DNA of 52,557 bases, taken from NCBI GenBank assembly GCA_015231605.1, contig JADGBG010000008.1, positions 1 to 52,557 of the forward strand. Direction: 5' to 3'. A program made the translations under genes and the position numbers. Every line of letters begins with the position of its first letter. Positions within the stretch are counted from its first letter, which is position 1. Source of the DNA: Alphaproteobacteria bacterium (GTDB taxonomy: Bacteria; Pseudomonadota; Alphaproteobacteria; Rhodospirillales; Magnetovibrionaceae). Below are positions 1-6,937 of this stretch, in pieces. Below the pieces are notes generated by a model. It was not told the DNA's origin. It did no database searches and saw nothing but the letters and a program-made list of their open reading frames with translations.

Positions 1-25
1 TGTTATCTTCTAATTGCACCAAAAA

Positions 26-1150
26 TTACGACGCGGGTGCAGATTGAGTTGCAGGAGCGTCGTAAGCCAAAGCAGTCGCCTTCAATCGATTAGCGTGGAT
101 AAAAATATCATCCAAGCCCTCAATGGGGATACGGTCTTCGTTCTTTTCGTCATCGAATATACCTAAATATTTCACGGCCCTATTGAAATGAAGGCGGCAA
201 ATGGGCTTTCGGTTGTTGTCGTCCAGCAAAATGGCGCAGTAGCTCTTGGCATCCCGCATCACCACGCGATCTACTTTGACAACCTCCCTGACGATTGCAC
301 GAACAATCTGATAACCCTCCAGTTCTTCTTGTGTCGTTACGACATCTTCTATTTCATTGCCAACAGCGGTTCCCTTGGCAACTGAAGTTTCCGACTGATT
401 AACGTCGGGAACAGTATTGGGAAGGGCCGTTTTAGCCGTATCATCAATGGCAGATGAAAGCCTCTTATTAACCAGTTCCCGCACAGTGTCTTTCATCGCC
501 TTTTCCACCAAAGGGCGAAACTTTCCCAACACCTTTTCGGTTAACTTTCCATCGTAGACCCGATTGATCAACAGCCGAACCGTATCGTCAGATGGCGTCT
601 CGATCTCCTTTGCTATTTCACGCATAAAATGAGAGCCATATTTCAGATCGCTCGCCGTTTCCAGGATAGACATTACATCGAAGTTCTTACTGGAAAATTT
701 TTTCAATTCTTCAACCTGAGCGGGCCGATAGTCGAGCATATTAAATTCAAAAAACGGCTTTGCATCCATTTTATTTTGCTGCTCAAGATCCGTAAAAAAC
801 CAATACATTACTCCATTGGTTAAAATACTAAATCGTGACTCTGTAACCGTGAAATAGCGAAACAACTGCGAGATGTGGTCAGTAGATAAATGGCTCTTAC
901 ATGGCTTGCACTCGATAAGCATAATCACTTTGCCGTCAAGTTTGATGGCATAATCGACCTTTTCCCCTTTCTTTACTCCGACGTCCGCCGTGAACTCTGG
1001 AACCACCATTTGAGGGTCGAATACGTCATACCCCAACGCTCGTAACAAGGGCATGATTAGAGCGTTTTTGGTCGCTTCCTCGGTTTCAATGGCATCCTTC
1101 TGCTTAGCAGCCCGCTTGGCAATTTCTGCTATCTCTTCGTCAAAATCCAT
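26..1150 (-). CDS. HsdR_N-type restriction-endonuclease-like protein (COG4748-like)
   Basis: This 374-residue protein has an N-terminal domain like that of type I restriction R subunits. A PD-(D/E)xK arrangement is visible: Glu25 in the first helix, Asp67 in VDYAI, and Glu80-Cys-Lys82 in LIECKPCK, followed by a conserved QLFRYF helix. This half (about 20–160) is expected to be a nuclease fold. Residues 160–245 look helical, and the last 90 residues form a second domain (YQIVRAIVREVV onward) typical of COG4748 proteins. There is no helicase, and no HsdM or HsdS is nearby, so it is not a complete restriction system. The ATG at 1150 is preceded by a GGGGG stretch and is preferred over an ATG 18 bases upstream. 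Base composition is more AT-rich than the neighbours, suggesting transfer. Family assignment is good; function is unknown. Confidence 0.8.
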   Translation of the reverse strand: MDFDEEIAEIAKRAAKQKDAIETEEATKNALIMPLLRALGYDVFDPQMVVPEFTADVGVKKGEKVDYAIKLDGKVIMLIECKPCKSHLSTDHISQLFRYFTVTESRFSILTNGVMYWFFTDLEQQNKMDAKPFFEFNMLDYRPAQVEELKKFSSKNFDVMSILETASDLKYGSHFMREIAKEIETPSDDTVRLLINRVYDGKLTEKVLGKFRPLVEKAMKDTVRELVNKRLSSAIDDTAKTALPNTVPDVNQSETSVAKGTAVGNEIEDVVTTQEELEGYQIVRAIVREVVKVDRVVMRDAKSYCAILLDDNNRKPICRLHFNRAVKYLGIFDDEKNEDRIPIEGLDDIFIHANRLKATALAYDAPATQSAPAS

Positions 1151-1168
1151 CACCGCACCCCCAACCAT

Positions 1169-1662
1169 GACGACGTTACATTGATTTTATTCACTCATTG
1201 ATCCGATCATATACTAAACCTACGGCAATACAATAACCGACATTCCCCAGCAGCAGTTCTCATTATGGCCGAGTGTGTGAGGGTTTTGGGTGAATGGGCG
1301 GGATTGGGCTTGGGTGTTCGGTCAGGCTGTGTGTGGGGGCGGGACTCCGGAGACGATGGTTCGCATGAGCGCGGCCCACGACGTGAAGACGTGGTAGGCG
1401 GTGATTGACCAGATGTGGGCGAAGAGCCGGCTTCGGAAAAAAACGGGGACATAGTATGCATTTCATGAACATCTCGCTCGCATAAGCGGGGACACGATCC
1501 GATGTTTCCTTTGGAAAATCGGTCCTGTCCCCGTTATGCGTTTTCTGTCCCCGTTATGCGTTTTGCAGCGGCTTTTGCTCTGGCGCGAATTGCGCTTTCG
1601 CTTTCTTCGGTTTGGGCTATCATCCGGGCCGGTTTCGGTTTGGATGACGAAAGCGGCATTTC
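1169..1662. other. gene-poor gap with REP-like repeats
   Basis: No convincing gene was found between the nuclease-like gene and the glycosyltransferase. Bases 1442–1564 carry several GGGGACA/TGTCCCC boxes in both orientations, described separately. Around 1345–1440 a minus-strand frame reads like a short stretch of real protein (LFAHIWSITAYHVFTSWAAL), but it has no start or stop context and I do not recognise it. It may be a decayed gene. Confidence 0.5.
1442..1564. repeat. REP-like GGGGACAG repeat cluster with 20-bp tandem duplication
   Basis: The 20-mer CTGTCCCCGTTATGCGTTTT occurs twice in perfect tandem at 1525–1544 and 1545–1564. Inverted, slightly diverged copies lie upstream: AACGGGGACAT at 1442–1452 and GCATAAGCGGGGACA at 1480–1494. 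The box pattern resembles REP/RAYT-associated palindromes or MITE ends in proteobacteria. No RAYT transposase is present in the window, so the mobile nature is inferred. Confidence 0.6.
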
Positions 1663-3132
1663 ATGGGGCGTTTTTTGGCCTGGGTTCGCGTCGATGGTTT
1701 GCTGGCGCTGGGCGTTTTCCTCATCGCGCTGGCGGTGCGGCTGCGCGGGTTGGGCGAGCAGCCGCTGTGGTATGACGAGATCATCACGCTGAACCGTGTC
1801 GCGCTGCCCTTCGGGGAGATGGTCGCCGACGCGTTGCTTAACATGCACATGCCGAGCTATTACGCCCTGGTGCGGTTGTTCGTTGACGCCGGGAGCGATG
1901 CCGCCGGGTTGCGGTTGCCGTCCGCCGTGCTGTCGAGTTTGGCGGCCGGGGTGCTCGCCGTCATCGGGCGGCGGGTCGGCGGGTCGGTGTGGACGGGGCT
2001 GGCGGCGGGCCTGCTGTTCGCCCTGTCGCCGTTCCAGGTTCTCTACGGGCAGGAGGCGCGGGCCTACGGCCTGTTGCTGTTCGGGGTCGTTCTGGGCCTC
2101 GCGGGCCTGACCCGGTTGGCCGCGTCCTCCGCGCCGGGGAGCGAGCGATGCGCCTGGGGCCTGTGGGCGGCGGGAACATTGATCGCGCTTTACGCCATGA
2201 CCCTGGGCCTGCCCTGGCTGGCGGTGTCCGCCGCCGTCGTTCTGGCCCTGATCTTCACCCGCCCGAAGCCGGAACGCTGCGGGCTGTGGGTCCGCTCCGG
2301 CGCGGCGTTCGGCGTCGTTCTGGTCCTTTGGCTGCCGTGGCTTGCGTTCCTTACCGAAACGGCCGGACGCATCAACTGGATTCCCCCCGCCACCGTTCAG
2401 TCGACCGTCGAGGCGTTGGACGCTGTGTTCCTGTTCGGGCTGGTCGATCCGGTGGGCTTCGCCCCCGTGGCCCTGGGCGCGCCGGGTCTGGGATATTCGG
2501 TCTTGCTGGCCGCCGCGATCGGGGCCTGGCGGTTGCGGCGCAACAAGATCGCGCTTTTCGCCCTGCTTGCCGCGACCCTCGTTCTGCCGCTGGTGCTGAC
2601 GGCGGCGTCGTTGGCGCGCCCGACGTTCATCCCGCGCTATCTGATCTGGTCCGCGCCGCCGTTTTTCGTGTTGGCCGCCGCCGCGCTGGGCGGATTGCCC
2701 CGCACCGGCCAGGCGCTGGCCGTCGCGGCGCTGGCCGGGCTCGGCCTGTTCAATCTGGAACCCTACTACCGCGCCGAGTTGAAGCCGGACTGGCCGGGCG
2801 CGCTGCGCGCCGCGTGGGCCGAGGCGGAAGCGGGCGACGCCCTCTACCTCGAAACCGACATGGAGCACTTCTGCGCCAAGGTCTTCGAAACCGCCGCAGG
2901 CAGGGAGGACGCTTCGCCCAAACGCATCGGATCGCCCGACGCCGTCGCCGCTTGGCTGGATGGCGGCGGCGCGGTGTGGGTCATCGACGGCTTCCCCGCC
3001 TTCCGCGCGCCCAACGAGAGTCCGAATCTGGCGGTGCGCATCGGGCTCGCCGACCGGGTGACCCTCACCCACGCGTTCGGGCGCGACGTGACGCTGATCC
3101 GCCTCGCCCCATCAACCGGGCGCAAAGATTAA
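1663..3132 (+). CDS. ArnT/PMT-like membrane glycosyltransferase (GT39/GT83 type)
   Basis: A 489-residue polytopic membrane protein, expected to transfer a sugar from a polyprenyl-phosphate donor on the periplasmic face. The first helix (about 8–25) is followed by the family's acidic loop motif LWYDEIITL (about 37–45), with the Asp-Glu pair expected to be catalytic, then HMPSYYALV and SPFQVLYGQEARAYGL, both typical of the GT-C fold. Roughly ten further hydrophobic segments run to residue about 370, ending in a soluble tail of about 110 residues. The acceptor cannot be deduced. The gene stands alone between the repeat gap and the ArsR gene. The ATG has only a weak ribosome site. Confidence 0.8.
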   Translation: MGRFLAWVRVDGLLALGVFLIALAVRLRGLGEQPLWYDEIITLNRVALPFGEMVADALLNMHMPSYYALVRLFVDAGSDAAGLRLPSAVLSSLAAGVLAVIGRRVGGSVWTGLAAGLLFALSPFQVLYGQEARAYGLLLFGVVLGLAGLTRLAASSAPGSERCAWGLWAAGTLIALYAMTLGLPWLAVSAAVVLALIFTRPKPERCGLWVRSGAAFGVVLVLWLPWLAFLTETAGRINWIPPATVQSTVEALDAVFLFGLVDPVGFAPVALGAPGLGYSVLLAAAIGAWRLRRNKIALFALLAATLVLPLVLTAASLARPTFIPRYLIWSAPPFFVLAAAALGGLPRTGQALAVAALAGLGLFNLEPYYRAELKPDWPGALRAAWAEAEAGDALYLETDMEHFCAKVFETAAGREDASPKRIGSPDAVAAWLDGGGAVWVIDGFPAFRAPNESPNLAVRIGLADRVTLTHAFGRDVTLIRLAPSTGRKD

Positions 3133-3135
3133 CAC

Positions 3136-3163
3136 GAAATTCTAATAAAGAAATTTCTAATAA
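3136..3163. promoter_or_regulatory. candidate operator of the ArsR gene (direct repeats plus palindrome)
   Basis: Two near-identical blocks stand in tandem: GAAATTCTAATAA at 3136–3148 and GAAATTTCTAATAA at 3150–3163. The second contains the perfect 10-bp palindrome AGAAATTTCT (3149–3158). The element lies about 60 bp upstream of the ArsR-family start in otherwise GC-rich DNA. ArsR proteins commonly bind AT-rich dyads in their own promoter, so autoregulation is a reasonable inference. Confidence 0.45.
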
Positions 3164-3225
3164 CGTTTTCATGATGTTGTTATTGGTTTAGGATCCGTTC
3201 TCATCGTGAAACCTGGAGATCCGTG

Positions 3226-3585
3226 GTGAATGCAATGGGGGACAACAACTTTCAAACGGTGGAGAAGAACGCACGGGAAGCCTCCGTTCTCCTCAAATCC
3301 ATGAGCAATGAAACGCGGCTGCTGATCCTGTGCATCCTGGCCAAGGGTGAAATGGCCGCGGGCGACATCGAACACGCCCTGAACATGAGCCAGTCGTCCG
3401 TTTCCCAACACTTGAAACGCCTGTACGACGACGGCCTGGTGACGCGGCGCAAGCAGGCTCAGAACGTTTTATATTCCCTCGACGGCGAACGGGCCGCCGT
3501 GATCATCACGGCCCTGCACCAAATCTTTTGCGGCGCGGCGAAACCGGACAGCCGTTTCCCCGCCGAAGCGGCCATGGCCTATTAA
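3226..3585 (+). CDS. ArsR-family regulator with BigR/SqrR/YgaV-type cysteine pair
   Basis: A 119-residue winged-helix repressor. The core runs from MSNETRLLILCIL to NVLYSL, with recognition helix SQSSVSQHLKRLYDDGLV. The metal-binding ELCVCDL motif of classic ArsR proteins is absent. The protein has exactly two cysteines, Cys36 (LLILC) and Cys102 (HQIFC), 66 residues apart. In SqrR and BigR the cysteines of the intramolecular sulfur bridge sit at equivalent helices with the same spacing, so it is probably a persulfide or polysulfide sensor. GTG codons at 3223 and 3226 and an ATG at 3235 are all possible starts; GGAG at 3215–3218 best fits 3226. No sulfur gene is adjacent, although a sulfur operon lies 40 kb away. 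Confidence 0.8.
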   Translation: MNAMGDNNFQTVEKNAREASVLLKSMSNETRLLILCILAKGEMAAGDIEHALNMSQSSVSQHLKRLYDDGLVTRRKQAQNVLYSLDGERAAVIITALHQIFCGAAKPDSRFPAEAAMAY

Positions 3586-3616
3586 AGGCCGCGTCGCCTC
3601 AACGCCCCGGCCCGCG

Positions 3617-3656
3617 CCCTGTCCCCGGCCTATACGGTTGCCAAGCGGGGACAGGG
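3617..3656. repeat. REP-like palindrome (GGGGACAGGG arms)
   Basis: Perfect 11-bp arms, CCCTGTCCCCG at 3617–3627 and CGGGGACAGGG at 3646–3656, are separated by an 18-base loop. The arms share the GGGGACAG core of the cluster at 1442–1564, so these are probably members of one dispersed family. There is no T-tract, so it is not a standard terminator, although it follows the ArsR gene closely. Confidence 0.6.
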
Positions 3657-3660
3657 TATT

Positions 3661-3732
3661 CCTTGCTGGGACCGATTAGATCTTACCGGCCCTGCCCTTT
3701 CAAAAAAATCGCGGATGGCCGGCCAAGTGTCG
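3661..3732 (-). pseudogene. decayed fragment matching the 3' end of ygiQ
   Basis: Bases 3661–3683 match 22 of 23 bases of the ygiQ coding strand at 7846–7868 (shared core CTTGCTGGGACCGAT). Similarity resumes at TCGCGGAT and GGCCGGCCA near 3710–3727 against 7894–7907. On the minus strand the fragment reads WPAIRDFF and, after a one-base slip at a run of seven A, DLIGPSK. The intact gene has [22 protein letters not shown]. It therefore looks like a frameshifted remnant of a duplicated or foreign ygiQ C-terminus, directly abutting the REP-like palindrome. Confidence 0.6.
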
Positions 3733-3800
3733 CAAACAACTTCCAAAACCCTCAGCGACACCCCTATAAAGGGTAATCCGCACCTATTTTCACCTCCCGA

Positions 3801-3867
3801 AGACAATCATTAAGCCACCACCCACGGAGCACGGTGGAAAAGCCATTGACACACTAAATGATTGTCT
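3801..3867. promoter_or_regulatory. spaced inverted repeat overlapping kinase promoter
   Basis: AGACAATCATT (3801–3811) and its exact reverse complement AATGATTGTCT (3857–3867) form a perfect 11-bp inverted repeat, extending to 13 of 14 bases. The arm centres are 56 bp apart. The right arm lies between the predicted -35 and -10 boxes, so a protein bound to both arms could block or loop the promoter. Confidence 0.45.
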
Positions 3868-3874
3868 ATTTTAT
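3846..3874 (+). promoter_or_regulatory. probable sigma70-type promoter of the kinase/receiver operon
   Basis: A consensus -35 box TTGACA (3846–3851) is followed, 17 bases later, by an AT-rich -10 candidate TTTTAT (3869–3874). It would give a leader of about 120 bases before the ATG at 4000. The -10 box is poor; the assignment rests on the -35 box, spacing and position. Confidence 0.4.
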
Positions 3875-3999
3875 GTTTTACAACCTATTTTGCGGTTGCG
3901 ATGAAACTTGAACACACGAGACAAAATCTTCGGCGCCACCCATCCATATTCAGACGGGTTGCCTAAGCCAGGACGAATATTTCGGAGAGGGGGGAGAAA

Positions 4000-6045
4000 A
4001 TGAGCGTTCACCATAATGTCAAGGAAAGCCGCTGGAACGGTCCCGTCAGGGATTTGTGCGATTTTCTGCGCGCTCAAGACAAATATCATGAAATCCTTCA
4101 GGACATCGACAACAGAGTCATGCGCAGCCACAACCTCGGGGTGGACGGGGTAGATGAGGTCATGCCCATCGTCCATGACGCGGGTAAGGCTCTCGCCCAC
4201 ATGATCGGCGCCTCAGGGGGTGCGTTTTACCTTCGCAACGGGCAAGCACATTACCAAATATCCAGTCATTTCGGCGGCACCCATTCGTGCTGGCGCGAGA
4301 CCATCAATCTGGACAGTTTGCAGTGGCCGGAAAAAGCATCGCAGGATTATTTAACCAACGACACAGGAAAAGGACACGCCTTTGACCTGACAGCTCCGGG
4401 CGCCCCTCATATCGAGCTCCTTGAAAACAATGATGAAGACGTCCTATTGGGGTTTATCGTCCAGGAAACCACGCACCACCCCACCCAGGAAGACTTGCTT
4501 GGGTGTTTCGCCTTTTCAAAACCCTCCGTGCCTCACCCTGAAATGGATGCCTTCTCGCCGGATGACATCACCAGCGTCTCGACGATTTGCATGCAAATGT
4601 CCAATGCCGTCCGCCTTCTGGTAGGGGAGACCAGGGAAAAAATCACCAACGACATTCTAAAGGATGTCATGGATGCGGACATGGAGCCGTTGGGTGGGCT
4701 GATCGCCATTCTCAACCATATACCAAAGCTATGGCCAATGTTCGATGGACTGCACTTTGAATCCCCTAACGATATCGGCGTCCAACTCCTGGTGTGGGAT
4801 CCCAGGGACAACGGTGCCGAGCACTATTTTACAACCAACCAAGACTCTTTGCTCACCATGATTGCGGTGTCATCCAATTTTCCGGATTTGATTCACTCGG
4901 GCACACAGGTTCTGGTCGAAAAATCGATCAGCGGCCTCTTGGTCGAGAACCCATCCTGGACGGAGTTCTTCTGCGACCCAACCGACCCGCAGTTCAGCCT
5001 TCGCTACAGAAACTATGCGTGGCCCGACAGCGATATCCGCCACGAACTCGTTTTGCCCGTTGAGATGCCGACAATCGCCTTTAAGGCCCCCCCTGAACTG
5101 CGCCCGCGTGCGATACTTAATTTTGAAACGTCCGAGCCGGGCGCCTTCAAGGCTTTTCACATCGAGCATATGCAGAGATTGCTGAGGCCCGGTCAATTTT
5201 TACAGCGCATGATCGAAACGCTGTACATCCTTTGGCTCCGAAATCGACAGGGCCTTGAGGCGGCCTATCAAGCGCTGCGCGAGTATTCCCGCCACCAGAT
5301 CACCTGGGCCGAGCATGGCCTCAGAAACACCACCCAAGACATCCATCAACTCATGGGGCTGATCCAAAGAAAAGGCCAAGCTGGTGACACTCCCGGCATT
5401 TTGAAAGAATTGGAAGAGCTGCGTGAGGTTTTGGAAACCCAGAATAAATTCGTCCGAGAGTATGGGGCGCTGTTCATAAACGCGTATACCAATTCCCCTC
5501 GCCCGTTACGCCCTCTTGTCGAGGAAGCGCTTCTCCTGATCAACGCGGAACGAATAATCGATGATGCATGGCGGATCAAGGCTGCGAAGACGGAGGTTCG
5601 AATCATCGACACATCAATCGGTGACCCTCTGGAACTCAATGTTTCGACCGTCCTTGCCCAACATTTTTACAATATCATCCAGAACGCCTGTCAATCCATC
5701 ATACGCAAGCGCAATCATGGCCATATCGAAGAACAAGGACTGATCACCATATCGATCAGCAATCGAAAAACGGATCCGCAAAATAGGTCCAACCAGACAT
5801 GCACGGTTGCCTTCACAGACAACGGCGAGGGCAGCTCCGATGAAATCCTGGATGAAATCAGCCGCTGCATGCGCCCCGTGACCGGGCGCCAGGACGGTTC
5901 CGGGTATGGCCTGTTCTCTTTGTGCCAGTACGTCAAATCCCTGCGGGGTCGCTTCCGGTTTGGATCGACCCAGGGCGAAAACTTCAAAGTCGAACTGACG
6001 TTTCGCTTGATTCCCAAATTCAATAATCTGGAGCAGGAAGCCTGA
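4000..6045 (+). CDS. soluble GAF-GAF sensor histidine kinase, atypical dimerisation domain
   Basis: A 681-residue cytoplasmic sensor kinase with no membrane segment. Two GAF-like regions can be outlined at about 45–210 and 215–400. A helical region follows (about 415–490) with WAEHGLRN, where His439 is the likely phospho-acceptor (the order H-x-L-R-N resembles an H-box), though it does not match a standard HisKA. The C-terminal ATPase is clear: N-box NIIQNACQS (Asn562), D-box FTDNGEG (Asp607) and G-box GSGYGLF (633–639). A strong GGGGGGAG ribosome site precedes the ATG. It is first in an operon with two receiver genes, the next starting one base after its stop. The signal sensed is unknown. 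Codon use is less GC-rich than in the housekeeping regions. Confidence 0.85.
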   Translation: MSVHHNVKESRWNGPVRDLCDFLRAQDKYHEILQDIDNRVMRSHNLGVDGVDEVMPIVHDAGKALAHMIGASGGAFYLRNGQAHYQISSHFGGTHSCWRETINLDSLQWPEKASQDYLTNDTGKGHAFDLTAPGAPHIELLENNDEDVLLGFIVQETTHHPTQEDLLGCFAFSKPSVPHPEMDAFSPDDITSVSTICMQMSNAVRLLVGETREKITNDILKDVMDADMEPLGGLIAILNHIPKLWPMFDGLHFESPNDIGVQLLVWDPRDNGAEHYFTTNQDSLLTMIAVSSNFPDLIHSGTQVLVEKSISGLLVENPSWTEFFCDPTDPQFSLRYRNYAWPDSDIRHELVLPVEMPTIAFKAPPELRPRAILNFETSEPGAFKAFHIEHMQRLLRPGQFLQRMIETLYILWLRNRQGLEAAYQALREYSRHQITWAEHGLRNTTQDIHQLMGLIQRKGQAGDTPGILKELEELREVLETQNKFVREYGALFINAYTNSPRPLRPLVEEALLLINAERIIDDAWRIKAAKTEVRIIDTSIGDPLELNVSTVLAQHFYNIIQNACQSIIRKRNHGHIEEQGLITISISNRKTDPQNRSNQTCTVAFTDNGEGSSDEILDEISRCMRPVTGRQDGSGYGLFSLCQYVKSLRGRFRFGSTQGENFKVELTFRLIPKFNNLEQEA

Positions 6046-6046
6046 C

Positions 6047-6937
6047 ATGCCGAAAAAGCGCCTTCTCATTGTCGAAGACGACAAGAAAAAAATTCGCCGT
6101 ACGCGTGAATACCTTGAGCATGAAGGGGTTCATATGGACGTCCATGAGGCTCATACGCTTGAGGAAGCCATCGACGCCATACGACGATCGTCCTTTCATG
6201 TCGCCCTGGTTGACATCAATCTGCACAACATGGTCGAACCGAACATGCCCGGCATGCCGCCTCCCAATCAAGACGGGGCTATCGTGGTGCAAACCATCAA
6301 AAGCCTGGGAGAAGGCACGCGGTGTATCGTCGTCAGCGGCCAAGGGAGTCCGCGCTTCGTCCGCGATTGTTTCGTCGAATTCGGAGCCGACGACTATTTT
6401 CAAAAAGGGGAAGCGTCGGAAACCGAATTGGCGCAATGGATTGGCATGCACGCATCCAGGGCCAAGCTCGACCTTTTCAACGGACACGGATCTTTCACCC
6501 CGTCCATTGCGGGCAATGTCGGCAACGATTCATCGATCTGGCTTGGAAATTGCCTATCCAGTTTCCAATGCGTTAATGGCGCCAAGGGGATGGAGGACTT
6601 CCTCAGCAGCTTACTCACACCCTTCGCACCGCTATTGGCGCCGGTTCGTATGTTCAAAACACTGAACGAACCGACCGTGGACAAATACAACGTCCGCTTT
6701 TACATCCCGCGCGGAAACCGGCGGCCAATTGATGCCGGACCGGCCGAGGCCATCGGTCACTTTTGGAGCCGCTCGCATGGCACGGCGATCAAGGTCGCGT
6801 TCGGCGGCAAGAACCATTTCCCCGCGGACAAATATCCAAACGCACTGCATACGGCCACGAAGGCCGGCATGAGCGGAGCCGTAACTTTGGATGAAACGGA
6901 TATCGATGTCTTCTACCCCGAGCATTCTCCTCGTTGA
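6047..6937 (+). CDS. response regulator with unrecognised C-terminal domain
   Basis: A 296-residue protein with an N-terminal receiver (1–135): acidic pocket Glu10-Asp11-Asp12, phospho-acceptor Asp56 in LVDINL, Ser97 in VVSGQG and Lys120 in YFQKGE. The loop after Asp56 carries a Pro/Met-rich insertion of about 15 residues. The C-terminal 150 residues match no DNA-binding or enzymatic output domain that I recognise. They contain WLGNCLSSFQCVNGAKGMEDF and a mixed segment ending in DIDVFYPEH. The gene starts one base after the kinase stop and overlaps the next receiver gene, so the three are almost certainly co-expressed. The domain may be a new output or partner-binding module. Confidence 0.75.
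   Translation: MPKKRLLIVEDDKKKIRRTREYLEHEGVHMDVHEAHTLEEAIDAIRRSSFHVALVDINLHNMVEPNMPGMPPPNQDGAIVVQTIKSLGEGTRCIVVSGQGSPRFVRDCFVEFGADDYFQKGEASETELAQWIGMHASRAKLDLFNGHGSFTPSIAGNVGNDSSIWLGNCLSSFQCVNGAKGMEDFLSSLLTPFAPLLAPVRMFKTLNEPTVDKYNVRFYIPRGNRRPIDAGPAEAIGHFWSRSHGTAIKVAFGGKNHFPADKYPNALHTATKAGMSGAVTLDETDIDVFYPEHSPR

Larger units (their letters stand above)
3586..3999. other. gap with palindrome, ygiQ-like fragment and promoter region
   Basis: No intact gene was found. The gap holds, in order, a perfect GGGGACAG palindrome (3617–3656), a degenerate copy of the 3' end of ygiQ (about 3661–3732), a widely spaced inverted repeat (3801–3867) and a probable promoter for the kinase gene. These are listed separately. 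Confidence 0.6.

Noticed and set aside
26-1150. Complete type I restriction-modification system
   Set aside because: There is no helicase domain and no HsdM or HsdS gene in the window.
1480-1564. CRISPR array suggested by the 20-bp repeats
   Set aside because: The two perfect copies are directly adjacent with no spacer, and the others are inverted.
1534-3072. A 512-codon open frame on the minus strand opposite the glycosyltransferase
   Set aside because: Composition is Gln/Arg/Gly-rich with no fold or motif; it is a shadow of a high-GC gene on the other strand.
3223-3585. Metal-sensing ArsR/SmtB repressor
   Set aside because: The ELCVCDL and C-terminal metal-site residues are missing; only the two persulfide-type cysteines are present.
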